NCBI GenBank assembly: GCA_022747635.1
Contig: JAKTNV010000066.1
Location: 395,001 to 459,000, forward strand
Source: Hetaerina americana
Lineage: Eukaryota > Arthropoda > Insecta > Odonata > Calopterygidae
Length of the DNA stretch: 64,000 nt
Direction of reading: 5' to 3'
Part shown: piece by piece, positions 1 through 10,925 of the stretch
Numbering within the stretch: position 1 is the first letter of the stretch
Layout of the letters: every line of letters begins with the position of its first letter
Translations under genes and position numbers: made by a program
The notes under the pieces: generated by a model
The model's input: only the letters and a program-made list of their open reading frames with translations
Told to the model about the DNA's origin: nothing
Database searches by the model: none

Positions 1-204
1 TTAAGAACAATTGTAGTGAGGTGGCGATGCAGAGGGCGTTGTGGTCTGCGTAATTTCACCTAGGCTCATTAAATAAGCTAAATTTTCATTATTGAGCGAC
101 TGACAACCCTCGCGAACTTCACCCAACATCCCCTCATAGCCCCAAAGTGACAGACTGGTGCGCTGTGTCAATGGAGGAGTATGGTGAGGAATATGACACC
201 TGGG

Positions 205-500
205 AGCCTTCAACAGGATGGTGCCACCCCTCACACCGCCCGTCGTTCACGCCAAATCCTGCAAGAACAATTTCCCGGCCGCCTGATCTCCCTTACGATG
301 GGATGTTCCATGGCCCTTTCGCTACCGATTTTTTTCTATGGAGTTACCTCAAAGCTGAGGTTTAAAAAGTTCAACCAAGGGCCTTGGCAGCTCTTAAGGA
401 GGCCATTTCGGATCTCATCGCTGGATACACGCATGATATTGTCGTGTCCCCTCGAGGACAGCGCGACAAGGGACGTCTCAGAAAAGGATCTTGACTAACG
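205..500 (+). pseudogene. mariner-superfamily transposase C-terminal remnant
   Basis: The first frame reads QQDGATPHTA then FPGRLISL, the usual run around the second catalytic aspartate in one IS630/Tc1-mariner group. A frameshift follows and the reading continues in another frame with DFFLWSYLKAEV (about 319-363), matching the DFFLWGYLK block of the same group. A further frame change gives ALAALKEAISDLIAGY near 380-430, the usual C-terminal helix. Catalysis would be cut-and-paste transposition, but at least two frameshifts make this copy dead. The N-terminal DNA-binding half is not seen. Family assignment is by motif memory only. Confidence 0.7.
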
Positions 501-504
501 CTGA

Positions 505-1190
505 GGAATCTCCGGATGATGAAGGTGTTCCAATTGGCGAGACAGTACGGCAAAATGAGAAGAACGGGGTCCTTCGCTAGAGATTGTATTTGTACCAAAG
601 CAACTCCGGCAAGAGTGACTCGTCCATCGGCAGACCCCGGGTCTATCGAAGAGTTTCCCGCTTCCACGGTTCTCGGCTTCCCTATGACGTGTACGCGGAC
701 TTCCAACGAAAAGACATCGAACCAGGAGATGCGGAGGTTTTATTAGATCGTGGCATCCGGCCACGCCCCAAAATATTCTAGAGCATTCCACAGTGGTTAT
801 GACCATGTTTGGTCCTATTCATGAGCTGTGGTCGCGTGCTTGCCCCTTCTCCCTCGACACGACGCAATTCCCCAGTTGCTACAGCCACATCCGTAAAAGA
901 GGATTCACGCCGGATGCTGGGTGCTCACCACCATCGGCGGATGGCAGGCAGTGGAAAAATCCCAAAATGTGAATTGCGCAGCAAACAAATAGACCTCCTC
1001 GCGAAAGAAAAATGAATCGGGTCGGGAAAAATAAGCCGGGACATAACAATATGCTGTGAACAGTTTCCGAAAACTTTCTTGGACCACTCAATATGTGCAT
1101 CGCCCATCAAACTTGTCACCTAGTGGAAATAATTTTCGAAACCAAATTAAAACAAAATGGCCTATGGCTATTTTCCTATATAAACACACA
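505..1190. other. unassigned interval
   Basis: Only short overlapping frames on both strands; none resembles a protein family I know. It may hold more of the upstream transposon, but no terminal repeat was found. Confidence 0.3.
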
Positions 1191-1194
1191 GGAG

Positions 1195-1880
1195 TTTCAC
1201 TAAATAACTTTGCAGTTTCCACATAAAATGACTTATTTATTTTCAACTAGTTTCGCTACACTGTAGCATCTTCAGGAACGTAAAAAGAAAATATTCCGTT
1301 TTCACGCATATATATATATATATACTCGTCCAAGTTGGTGTGGGTTGAGTGGGGGGGGCAGACGCGCTGCCTGGGTGGGGGCGGTGAGAGTGGGTGAGAG
1401 GGGTTGACTGTGAGTAGCGGGGATTAGGGAAGGATTATGGAGGGACGGTTATTCGCAGGGGGGGTAGATTGGCCGTAGGAGTCATTAGGGATAAGTTGTG
1501 GAATGTCCAGGAGAGGGGAATGGAAGGGAAAAAGGTGGTCGTTTGTTAATGGTTTCTTCTCCCTTGAGGCGGTTAAGATTTCCAACTGTTCCTTGATGTC
1601 CATCCTCTTTCCTTTCTTCTCTTTGTGTAGTAGCTTTGGTATGAAGCCTGCGTTGTGGCCTGCGCTCATGAGGTGAGCTGCAAATTGGGAATTCCCTTTT
1701 TTAGTGCTGAAGTCCCGCTGATGTCCCGCTGCCCTGACGCGGAGGCTCCTTCCCGTTTGTCCTATGTAGGATGCCACGCAGTCCGCGCACTCCAAGCTGT
1801 ACACTCCACTTTGGTCCAATTTGTCAGTGGAGTCCTTCACTTTAGGGAGCAGGCTCTTCATATTGCTCTCACTATTGCTC
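1195..1880 (-). mobile_element. Penelope-like element, 3' part (PLE-1)
   Basis: A minus-strand frame (1424-1861, 145 aa) carries a GIY-YIG endonuclease of the PLE type: GVY at residues 19-21, YIG at 32-34, and the CADC pair at 25-28 that usually lies between them. The reverse transcriptase that should precede it is missing, so the copy is 5'-truncated near 1880. A hammerhead-like motif lies downstream at 1237-1279. The enzyme would nick target DNA for target-primed reverse transcription. The domain looks intact but cannot work alone as a retrotransposon. Confidence 0.85.
1237..1279 (-). ncRNA. hammerhead-ribozyme-like motif of PLE-1
   Basis: On the minus strand: core CTGAAGA, one extra T, stem II GCTAC/GTAGC with a 3-nt loop, then GAAA, then a very short stem III. 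Three stem I pairs can form (TTC/GAA). Position 7 of a hammerhead core is free, so CTGAAGA fits. Hammerhead motifs with short stem III are known from PLE terminal repeats; cleavage here is inferred. Confidence 0.55.
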
Positions 1881-1889
1881 CCATATAGT

Positions 1890-2562
1890 CGCCTTGACGA
1901 TCATTTATTTTTTGCATCCTTGCAAGCAGCTTTTTAATACCGGCGTCGTACTTTTCTCCCGCCGCATAGTCGAGAAGCTCTCGGCAGAGATCCGCGTGCG
2001 AGTTTCCTTTCGTTCTTCCGAGAGCACATGCCGTACCAATTTCGCAAACACCTTTCTCATGCTCATGTTTTCGGTCACAATCCGATTCACATCACTTTTA
2101 GGGACGCTAAGACCATAAAAAACCATGCCAGCACTTAATGTGCGATCTCTGTTCACAACAAAGACTCTACTTTTGCATGAGTTTTGAATGTTCGGCGTCT
2201 TCAACGTCTTCTCTACCCTCCCGAAACAACTTGTGCCGATTAAAAACATACGATATACCCATGGCGTTATTACTAAAAGCTGCCTTGGGCATTTCATGAG
2301 TCTCATACCCGGTATTGCCCAGTTTTACGCAAAATTTGATGGCATAGAGCTATTTCAATAACGGGTTTATAACGGTGCGTATCGAGGTTACGATTTAGAG
2401 ATTTCGCAAACGCACGATCTGCGCTCCGCAAAGGCTAGAAGCCAACTGCCGCTGAACACCAGCCTTTTCTGTGACTCCCCTCCCTCGAGCCAAGCCAGAG
2501 AAACTGCTGCATGTCCGTCCGTCTGGGAAAAAATAATTCATGCTACTTATTTTGGACCGACC
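1890..2562 (-). mobile_element. mariner family C, degraded copy 1
   Basis: The 1905-2306 minus frame reads like the mid-region of a mariner transposase: the run MRKVFAKLVRHVLSEERKE resembles the block that joins the DNA-binding and catalytic domains. The first 250 bases inside the right end (2300-2560) match the ends of the copies at 43.8-44.7 kb and 56.8-57.1 kb, so the family is defined within the window. The right terminal repeat lies near 2541-2562. The left end and the catalytic domain are gone where PLE-1 begins. Confidence 0.65.
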
Positions 2563-3296
2563 TTTTACTTCAATGGGCTGCATTACGGGGCGTAACAACA
2601 TTTCCCCCACCACAGCTTCTTTCCCCGAGGGATGTGATTACTTCCGGCCGCGGTGGTGTTGGTTCCTTATTCGTTCGCTGAATCTTGGCACTAGCGAGAG
2701 GATTGCCGTACGTTTTACGGTTCGCTCGCCATACTATATTCGGTTCAGCGCGGTGATTCCAGGTCTTGCGGTGACTCCCCCGGGGATCGTAAAAGCCTTT
2801 CCGCTCCGCACCGACAGTAACTTTCCGCGCTCTAAGGAAGGAGGAGGAGGCAATAGGGGCCCATTTGACGATGCTCGTTTTCGCTTAAGGGTTAATTTAC
2901 ATGTCGACCCTTTGAGCCGTTGCCATTCGCGGCGGGGGGGGGGGGGGGGAGGTTGAAGAAAAAGAAGGCTAACCTCAGGTCGTGATTCAGGAAGCAAACT
3001 CACATTTATCATGAGGACTCTCAAGAATTATAACTTCGGCCTAGCGGGGCGGTGGTTATGGTTAGATCCTCCATCTTGGTGTCTATACGCATCCCTGCCC
3101 TCAGTAAGCATCCCGCTGTGGTAGTGTGAGCAGACTGTGGTTCTTCTATACATTGATCAATCGTCAAATTCTTAAATTGTGCACTGCACTAGGAAATCAC
3201 AACGCGAGATATGAGATTAAGTTTTTACTGGCAAAAAACAAACACAAGCCAATTGAAATTCATGTAGTAACTTTGTGAAGTGTAAGGGGAGGAATA
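2563..3296. other. unassigned GC-rich interval with G tract
   Basis: Moderately GC-rich with a G run at about 2934-2949. The open frame 2540-2956 (+) begins inside the mariner end and ends in poly-glycine from the G run, so it is most likely chance. No repeat or known domain seen. Confidence 0.3.
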
Positions 3297-3535
3297 ATGA
3301 GTGAAGATGGAGTGAGGCAGTGGTGCATTCCCAGTTTAAGAATATGGCCGCAGCACCAATGTTCACGAGGACCATGACGAGGGAGCACCACAGTGGTCGG
3401 CCTAGCCTAGTGGTGACAAAGGAAATGAAAGATGAAAGTCAACGACAGTATCGTGGAAATTGCCGATTTGCGATTACGATGGATCTCTCGCTGGACGTGG
3501 CTTGCAACACGGCAGCGCTTTGACACTGACGCCAC
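3297..3535 (+). pseudogene. mariner transposase N-terminal remnant (family J)
   Basis: The reading MSEDGVRQW, then HHSGRPSLV, then EMKDE, and in a shifted frame KVNDSIVEIADLRL, follows the order of the second helix-turn-helix and linker of SETMAR-like mariner transposases (GVRQWC, SGRPSLV, KVNDSIVENRRF). At least two frameshifts. No catalytic part follows. Confidence 0.6.
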
Positions 3536-4769
3536 GTATTGCATGATTGTGTGTAAACAAATGCTTAGAGATGTTGTATTAAAGTGCAAAAATGTAATCT
3601 TCAGTGCCTTCATTAAATTTGCAGCTTTAAGTTTACGTTACTTTTAATCAAAATTAACACGGAAATTATTTGTAACAACAAATGCGTTTTAAACTGCTGT
3701 AAATTGCGTTAGACATTTAACCCTATTTTGTTGCTTACACCAAAAGAATTAGTATTGCGGAAAGGGAACTTTTTAATTTTTTTAATTCCCTTCACATGCT
3801 CAAAAACGAGGCGGAATATTTTTGCATATCCATAATGAGTTTGATTTGCTTTGCATACTATTTTTTGACACTTTTTTGCGACTCTTATGGTCACATCTAC
3901 CTGATTTCACCCCATTCCATGACCTGCTGCGTTGTTTTTAAAATTATTAAGACTTTTTTTCAATTAATAAAGCCAATAATTAATGATTTGTTCACATTTT
4001 TCTCCATTGTTTCCATGGCAACAATATAAACTATGGTAAAATTTAAAAAACGAAGATTACGTGTTTCTAGAACAATATTTTCTACCCATACACCGGAGTA
4101 AAAGACAGAAACGTTTAGGCAAGGGTTTCCTCCAATTACAAGCCAGTGAGTGGGAGGAGTGGAGTGATCAGAATTTGGAATTCAGTCGGATGGAAGATAA
4201 CTCTCCTTCGTTTTCGTAGCAATTTCCCTCTCCCTTTCTTGTCTCTATTCATTCCATCTTTCCCCTCCTTCCGTTTCATTCGAGTTACAGTATACGTTCT
4301 ATCGTGTACGTGTACGTACACGATACGAGTACGTGTTCTATCCGCACCGTCCGAAATCACGGGACTTTCTTTTAAATTGGAAGCTTTTGTGGGATCTTGG
4401 AGGAGGAATACTCCATCGGAAATCAGTCAGGAGGGATGGATGCTGAGGAGAGATCTGGATTCTTGCCAGAATTCAATTTACTTGCTCGCCTTAAAAAGGC
4501 ATTGACGGGTGGAAAGAATACTATATATAGAACATCGGAAAATAGCTTTCCCCGTGTGCTCCCAAAAGTGTTTGAATGAATTCCGTTTATTATATTATTC
4601 CTGGGTGGGATATGCATAGGTCGGGAGCTTTGAATAATTCAATGTGAAGGAGAATGGAATCGTGAAATTAACGGTAAGATGAAAGAAAAAGAAGAAAGCC
4701 TGGTTGGATGGAGAAGAGAAGGAGGTGTCGAGGTCATTCGAAGGAGGCAGAGCCAGTGCATGCAAAATG
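3536..4769. other. AT-rich unassigned interval
   Basis: 3540-4130 is AT-rich without features. 4136-4620 is mixed, with short frames only, and contains the palindrome listed separately. Confidence 0.3.
4301..4324. repeat. short perfect palindrome
   Basis: ATCGTGTACGT and its reverse complement separated by 2 nt. Not associated with any transposon end I can see. Confidence 0.8.
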
Positions 4770-4935
4770 TACGAGATCTGCCCAATAAATACGCTAACTG
4801 GTGCAATCTGGCGGCCATGACGTGGACTATTTGCCCCGCCCACCAGCGGCGCTAGTTGCCTGAGACCCAATGAGCCATCTGCCTTTGGCGGATCGTCGAG
4901 CTGCGCGTATGGTGTCACTTGTGTTATTACCTGTT
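4770..4935 (-). repeat. unclassified dispersed repeat R1, copy 1
   Basis: About 150 bp that reappear in opposite orientation at 46265-46430, including the shared words GCGGCCATGACG and CGCTAGTTGCCTGAGACCCA (as written here). No terminal repeats or coding content; could be a non-autonomous DNA element or a SINE body. Confidence 0.65.
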
Positions 4936-5002
4936 TTCCTTTTTTTAACTGTTTGTCGAAAATTGAAATTGAGAAAATCACGGAGCAAAGAATAAACATT
5001 AA

Positions 5003-5476
5003 GTTTTTGTGTTCTATATTCCTCTCGATTAATAATCTCATTACTGCAAATGCACGCGTACCTCTCCCCTTCCTAAACCCAAACTGATCACCCCCTAAAG
5101 TAATCATTTGCCCTACTCTCTATTCTTTTGATTATGATCCTGAGAACAAGTTGAGCTGTTTGGGATATCAAACTATTTGTCCTATAGTCCTCACATGACG
5201 TGGCCTTTACCTTTTTCGGAAAAGGAACTAAAACTGATCTCACAGAGTCTTCCGGCCAGATTCCTTCCTCATAAATACTACGAATCAGCCCATATAGCCT
5301 CTTCCTCCAAAATGTCCGTCAACATTTCAATAGTTCCGCGGGAATGTTATCCACCCCCACGGCCTTATTTAGTTTCATCTCCCTTAATGGCCTTTCTATC
5401 TCATCGTCGGGTATGCCTGGACCTAAGCTATCTTTCTCTACGTCAGGTTCTTTTTCTATGTGTAACTTTATGGAGA
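5003..5476 (-). mobile_element. RTE LINE fragment, linker to RT fingers, inverted
   Basis: On the minus strand it runs from the linker before the RT (HIEKEPDVEKDSL) through NKAVGVDNIPAELLK, IRSIYEEGIWPED and VRSVLVPFPKK to DQFGFRKGRGTR and AVMRLLIERNIEH, with frame breaks. The order matches the other RTE copies here and the BovB/RTE group (NIP, PIPKK, GFRKGRGT). It abuts the plus-strand RTE at about 5470 head to head. No 3' end is present on its outer side. Confidence 0.85.
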
Positions 5477-6700
5477 GTAGGGCATATTATTACTTAACGG
5501 ATGATCAGTTTGGGTTTAGGAATGGGAGAGGTACACGTGATGCCATTGCAGTAATGAGATTATTAATCGAGAAGAATATAGAATACAACCAGAAGGTATT
5601 TGCCTGTTTCGTAGATTTCGAAAAAGCGTTTGATAGAGTGAATTGGGAAAAACTAATGAGTATTCTGCAGAAAATAGGAATAGATTGGATGGAAAGGAGG
5701 CTAATCCGAAACCTGTACATGTCTCAGACTGCTCAGGTTCGGGTGGGAACGGGGAGTCCGGATGGGCAGTGTTAGGAAGAGGTGTAAGGTAGGGTTGCCC
5801 ATTATCATCGTTGCTGTTCCACCTGTATGCAGAGGAAATGATTAAGGAGGCATGGGATGAACTAGGGATAGGAATTAAAGTGGGCGGGGAATTCGTAAAA
5901 ATAGTTAGGTTTGCTGATGACCGAGCTTTAGTTAGTCAGCCAGCAAAGGGGTTGCAAGCATTGCTGAGGGAATTGGAAATTCAGAGCGACAGGTTTGAGA
6001 TGAGAATCAATATTAATAAAACAAAGGTTATGCGATTTTCTAGAAAGAAAAAAGCTAAGCTAAACATCAAAATAGGAGGACAAAAACTAGAGCAGGTAGA
6101 ACAGTTTACGTATCTCGGAAGTGTTTTCGACCAACACGGTCAAAGTAGTAGGGACGTAAGGAGAAGAATTGCGCTAGGCAAAGAGGCTTTCACAAGGAGG
6201 AGGGAGTTGATGACAGGGAAGTTGAGTAAGGATATTAAGAAAAGACTCGTAAAAACTTTAATATGGAGCGTAGCTCTGTATCCCGCGGAAACGTGGTCAT
6301 TGAAGCAGGAGGATAGACGTAGATTGGAGGCTTTTGAAATGTGGGTGTGGAGAAGAATGGGGAAGGTGAAATGGACCGAGAGGAAAACAAATGAGGAAGT
6401 ACTTGGTATGGTGGTCGAAGAGAGGGGTTTGTTGGGAGCAATCCTATGGAGGCATGAAAAGTAGCTGAAGGGGGTATTGACCGGCAGTGGGATGTTGTAG
6501 ACTGTAATAGAGGGGAGAATTTTAGGCAAACGAGGAAAGGGAAGGAACAGGATAGGGATGTTGGACGGGATGAAGGGAGGAAGGAAGTACTCAGAGATGA
6601 AGAGGGACCTGATGTAGAGTAGGTTGCTGGATATTGTGTTTTGTTTGGAGTCACAAAATATTTATTTGGTAGTTGTGTCCATCCTAAAACCTGGTATATT
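5470..6700 (+). mobile_element. RTE LINE, RT and 3' end (5'-truncated)
   Basis: Starts within the RT at a degenerate ESRA block, then DDQFGFRNGRGTRD, motif A VDFEKAFDRVNW, a frameshift and stop near 5770, motif C FADD near 5910, the thumb ([17 protein letters not shown]) and the C-terminal block ETWSLKQEDRRRLEAFEMW. Stops interrupt at about 6462 and 6500; coding similarity ends at 6616. A 3' UTR of about 80 bp follows, shared with copies ending at 23.2, 35.1, 39.4 and 52.8 kb. The reverse transcriptase would copy element RNA at a nicked site; this copy is dead. Confidence 0.9.
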
Positions 6701-7040
6701 ACTTAATGATTAATAAAACCCTTGGAAGGGGGGGGGGACAAAATAAGAAATGCGTTCATGTGCTTTCTGAGTTCCGTCTCCTCTATTCACCAAGTGGCAC
6801 GCTTTCTTCCCGGCGTTTTCAATCGACGAGGAGCCTCTTTAAGGCGACGTCACCTGCTCTCTTCCCAAACATCCGTTTCTCCCGCAGGAGTTTCTAGCTG
6901 TCAATCCACCGCAGACCTTCCGGGGAGATGAACTGGCCGCTATCGACTTGATTCTCTTCCCGGGTTCCGGTACGGGGGGCCAAGACGTGGGAGGATACAT
7001 TATTTGACGCGCTTGGTGAATCGGCGAATGCCTCACAGCG
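6701..7040. other. unassigned interval
   Basis: Short frames only; no repeat recognised between the RTE tail and the mariner end. Confidence 0.3.
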
Positions 7041-7390
7041 TACAGGGTGCGTTCCAAAAGTAATCCATTGAACAGATTTGCACAAACATTTATAGTTCTT
7101 CAAAGTACTGTCCTTGGGCCGCTAGACGTTTTTTCCAGTGACTTTGCTATAACCGGTATGCACCCTGGAAGGCGTCTTCGGGGACTTCTCGCCAGGTCTT
7201 CCTCATGGCTAATTGCATCTCTTCTATACACGTAAAACGGGTACCTTCCAGGGCTGCATTTATCCGAGGGAACAAAAAGAAGTCTCCTGGGGTGACATCA
7301 GGGCTAAAATTTGGCACCTGGTGTTTTGCCAGGAACTCGCGGACTCAGGTAGCGTGTTGTGGCTGGGTGAATCGTCACGACAACACAAGT
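7041..7390 (-). mobile_element. mariner family B, C-terminal end
   Basis: A terminal repeat begins at the TA of TACAGGGTGCGTTCC (7041). The minus strand then reads, with breaks, TPGDFFLFPRINAALEGTRF, WREVPEDAFQGAY and a C-terminal AAQGQYFEE-like tail, the usual last third of SETMAR-type mariner transposases. It is cut near the second catalytic aspartate, where a PLE tail begins. Confidence 0.75.
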
Positions 7391-7412
7391 TGATGTGAAT
7401 ACCCTTCAGCAC

Positions 7413-7455
7413 TACTTTGAAGAAGGCTACTTTGTGGCCGAAATACGTGTATTCG
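7413..7455 (+). ncRNA. hammerhead-like PLE tail motif
   Basis: TTGAAGA (7417-7423), one extra A, a 6-bp stem GGCTAC/GTGGCC, GAAA, then stem III ATAC/GTAT with a 2-nt loop. The first core base is T instead of C, which should weaken catalysis. No PLE coding region is attached; this is an orphan tail joined to the truncated mariner. Confidence 0.5.
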
Positions 7456-8159
7456 TATTCACGTTTCTCATCCCTTTCCCTTTTTTACCCTTCACCCCAC
7501 ACTTTGACTAGTGTCGTTTGGCAAATAACCTCATTTGTGCTTTGTTTTTATTTTTTATTCTATTTTAAGGTTTCCCCTTCCCTCAGAAAGGTCAAGCGTT
7601 TACGGCTATCGCAGTCCTTTCATTTATTACATAGTGCTAGCCGTAAGAGCTCAATTTAATAAATAACACAAGTTATGATCAAACGAGAAAATGTCCTGAA
7701 AGTAGTTAGCGTTTAAATGGTCAAACTTTCAGATGGAACCGCCAGATGGCGCTTAAATCACTTAGTGTTGTCAGGGCGTATAAATGGCAACCCTCATTGA
7801 ACATATTTTTAATTATTCTCTTCCAATTCAACCTTCAACGCACGCAATTAAACTCGACTCACCATTAATGCACGTTGAATGACCGTGATGTAACTCAAAG
7901 GCAGACCTAAAGTAAATGAATAGAACTCCCTCTGGTCGTATTGATTCGGGACGCCGACCGTGCTGAATTGAATTGGCACATAACTAAGTCTACCTGCGCC
8001 TAGATGCGCGGCGAGACTCATGCATCTCCATGGATAACAAACGAACACCTTCTCGCCATTCCTACTCTACTTTTTCCATGGTAACCCCCTCTCTTCTTCC
8101 ACTGCCTTGATCGCGTGGCTTAAATAGATAAAGCCTTCACCTAAATACACCTTCTCTCT
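7456..8159. other. unassigned interval
   Basis: Short frames only; no known domain or repeat. Confidence 0.3.
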
Positions 8160-8275
8160 CACGGGTTGTGGCCTAACACCCCCCGCCACATACCTTCTTG
8201 GTAGCTTGTGGGGTATTGTGTAGATGTAGATACATAATGCCTCGCAAACCCCGTGTGGTGGGAATGGTAGGAATC
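8160..8275 (+). repeat. CR1-like LINE 3' end scraps, back to back
   Basis: The C-rich block ending in TGTGTAGATGTAGATA (to about 8232) is the 3' end of the CR1-like family, here on the plus strand. A shorter minus-oriented piece (AATGCCTCGCAA...GTGTGGTGGG) follows at once. These are short 3' tails with no coding sequence. Confidence 0.55.
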
Positions 8276-8464
8276 TGGACATCCATATCTGCAGGATAAT
8301 TAGCTTTTGCATCAACTCGAATATACCCTAGCTACATACTCCATGCAATAGTTTTTGTGCTTGGCTTATTCATCAAATTGCTCGCGTGTAAGCTTGTTAA
8401 TTATTTCGGGCTCATCCTCTTTTGCCGTAAAAATTTCCCCTTCTCCGCAGCAGTCCTCCACGCT

Positions 8465-8705
8465 TCATATCCAATCAAAAGCTCCGAATTCGTCTTTCTC
8501 CTGCCTCCTTTGGATTTCTCCAACGGACAACCCTCCGTTCTCTCCCCCTTCAACATACACCACTGACACTTCCCCGTTTGTTTTCCCCTCTGTCCACTTC
8601 ACCTTCTCCATCCTTCTCCTTAACCGCGTATCTACAACAGCCTCCAATCGAAGCATATCATCTTGTTTCAAGGACCAAGTTCCCACGCCCTACAAAGCCG
8701 CGCTC
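8465..8705 (-). mobile_element. RTE LINE fragment, C-terminal block
   Basis: Minus-strand reading GTWSLKQDDMLRLEAV, then MEKVKWTEGKTN and IQRRQEK matches the C-terminal block after the RT in the other RTE copies. It is more diverged than those, so it is an older insertion. Neither the RT nor the 3' UTR is attached. Confidence 0.8.
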
Positions 8706-9984
8706 CAAACCGAAAGGCAAAGGATATATATCTAATCATTAATGAAAGTAATTTCATTATAAATAAAAATAAGGGAAAAAGAGCAGCATAAGGATAGTCA
8801 TTCTTCAGATGTGTTTGCGTAATAACGTCATTTCGGATCGACATCTGATTTCTTGGAAATACTTAATTGCTCATGTTTTTTGAACTTTTGAGGTATTCAT
8901 TAGGTGCATTAATTATAATTTTACTCTCGCAGTGCTTCATCATTCAAAATAGTTATTCAGACATAAACCAAAACTTTGGTGAATTATTAATTGAATCAGT
9001 TTCAAATTGTTCGTTGGGCCACAAGCTGATCTTTGGCAGATGATTGTCCAAACCCCTGACTTTGACCATTGGTGCATACTACGTGTCGCTTCGTGGAGCA
9101 CGTTCCAGGGGTCTACTCCCCCCTGGTGTCCAATTCTATTGGGCAAGCCCGCTAGCATCGATCTGACTCCGTCAGGAGTTGCCTCAACCCGACGGGAGAC
9201 TCGCATTTGTCACTTTCAGGTTACGCCAACTCTCCCGTGAAGAGATAAAGGTGGCCGAGCACACCCCTCCTCCGGCACCCTCGCCCACACCACAACCCGC
9301 AAGGCACCACTGGGTGCCACAAGAGCGCGCGCGCGCGTGTGTGTGGCACCAGACCGGAAAGCACAGTCATTAGTTCATGAATGAATTTCAATATGCGTGC
9401 GTTACCTAACATACGAAAAACACATTTCCAATTACACGCATACGTGCCTGTATAAACATCATGTAATAATTGGTTTTTTGGCCCATTCAACCAGTTTTAG
9501 AATTCATTCTACGTAATTTTATTTTATGCAGTAGTTTTTGCAAGCAAAAATACGGTGAACGTTTTCACCTGAATGTTTTTTTAACATGTAATTTAGGAAT
9601 TTATAAATCACTAACTGCCAATCCATTATGCTGGAGGAAAAACAATTCATCCAAATGCACATGATAACCTTCAAGACAGGTGTGTGGCAGGGGATGTTAC
9701 AACACCCAAGTATTCTGCATCAAAAATTAATTTCACTTAAAATTTTAGTTACAAGAAATGTGTAGACTAATTCAGATAATGTAGATACTGGTCACTGCAG
9801 GTATATGAACTATGATATTTAGGGCAATATGTAAAAAGAAAAATGACATAACGTTTTTATGAAATAATGACCACAAACTAGGCTTACTCAGACAGAAAAA
9901 AAGTTCTACTTCATTGAATGAACGAAAAAGAAAATAGCCGAGACCGTAAACTTGATTGGCTCTAGGTATGTTATGTTAGATAAA
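8706..9984. other. unassigned AT-rich interval
   Basis: A GC/GT-rich patch at about 9330-9350 and a possible CR1 tail scrap at about 9675-9715 (GTGTGTGGCAGGGGATG). The 88-aa minus frame at 8940-9206 resembles nothing I know. Confidence 0.3.
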
Positions 9985-10325
9985 GGGGGGAGGTAAAACA
10001 AGTTGCACTCAATCACACACAAAAAAGCAAGAGTTATAATACAAAATAAAACAAACACACAACCACTCGATAACTAAGGTGTGTTTAAGGAATAACAGTC
10101 TCTCTCGTACAAAGATTCCTCCACTGAAGGGGACCCTTCCATCACGCAGATGAATACAAAATTATAAAACGGATATAGGCACTTTTTCGCTCATTTACTC
10201 AATCGCTCAGGTGTGTTTGGAAACAGGGACCTCAGCGAATTGTACTCCCTCACTTGTTCAGGATTTACAGTAATACAAACAAGAAAGAAGACAATCAGTA
10301 GCGGGGGTATGTAAATGCCTCATGA

Positions 10326-10376
10326 AAACCTGACACCAGGTGTTTCGCCTGCCAAGGAGACTTCTTCAGAGAAGAA
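10326..10376 (-). ncRNA. hammerhead-like PLE tail motif
   Basis: On the minus strand: core CTGAAGA (10363-10369), an extra A, stem II GTCT/AGGC, GAAA, then a strong stem III of ACAC/GTGT followed by C as the cleavage-site base. Three stem I pairs are possible (TCT/AGG). It sits at the centre of the large inverted repeat, without PLE coding sequence. Confidence 0.5.
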
Positions 10377-10377
10377 T

Positions 10378-10925
10378 TTGTGTGATTGACGGATCACTGG
10401 CATAGGAGAAATCCTTGTAAACCCTCAACGAGTGAGTGAGTGTGATTTACAAAGGTCCCTGCTGTCGAACACACCCGAGTAAATGAGTAAATGAGCGAAA
10501 ACGCGCGTACATCCGTTTTATAATTTTGTATTCATCTGTGTGATGGACTGGTCTCCAGGATTGGAGAAATCCTTGTAAACCATCAACGAGTGAGTGAGTG
10601 TGAGTCACAAAGGTCCCTGTTGTCGAACACACCCGAGTAAAGAAGTAAATGAGCGAAAACGTGCGTACATCCGTTTTATAATTTTGTATTCATCTGTGTG
10701 ATGGACTGGTCTCCGGGATTGGAGAAATCCTTGTAAACCCTCAACGAGTGAGTGAGTGTGATTCACAAAGGTCCCTGCTGTCGAACACACCCGAGTAAAT
10801 GAGTAAACGAGCGAAAACGCGCGTACATCCGTTTTATAATTTTGTATTCATCTGTGTGATCGACGGATCACTGGCATAGGAGAAATCCTTGTAAACCCTC
10901 AACGAGTGAGTGAGTGCGATTCAAT
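10378..10925 (+). repeat. 158-bp tandem repeat, about 3.4 units
   Basis: The word TGTCGAACACACCCGAGTAA starts at 10463, 10621 and 10779, an exact 158-base step. Unit edges carry GAGTGAGTGAGTG. Units differ by a few substitutions, and the outer edges diverge after GATCACTGGCATAGG, which flanks both ends of the array. The repeated 61-aa minus frames here are by-products of the repeat. Confidence 0.92.

Noticed and set aside
505..800. Frames read as a transposase N-terminus paired with the remnant at 205-500
   Set aside because: Order is wrong on the plus strand (it lies downstream) and no helix-turn-helix words could be matched.
2540..2956. 138-codon plus frame
   Set aside because: Begins inside a mariner terminal repeat and ends in glycines from a G run.
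10447..10790. Repeated 61-aa minus-strand frames as a repeat protein
   Set aside because: They follow the 158-bp tandem unit, which is not a multiple of three, so each is a separate short chance frame.
10378..10925. CRISPR-like array
   Set aside because: Units are 158 bp with no unique spacers and the setting is a eukaryotic transposon field.
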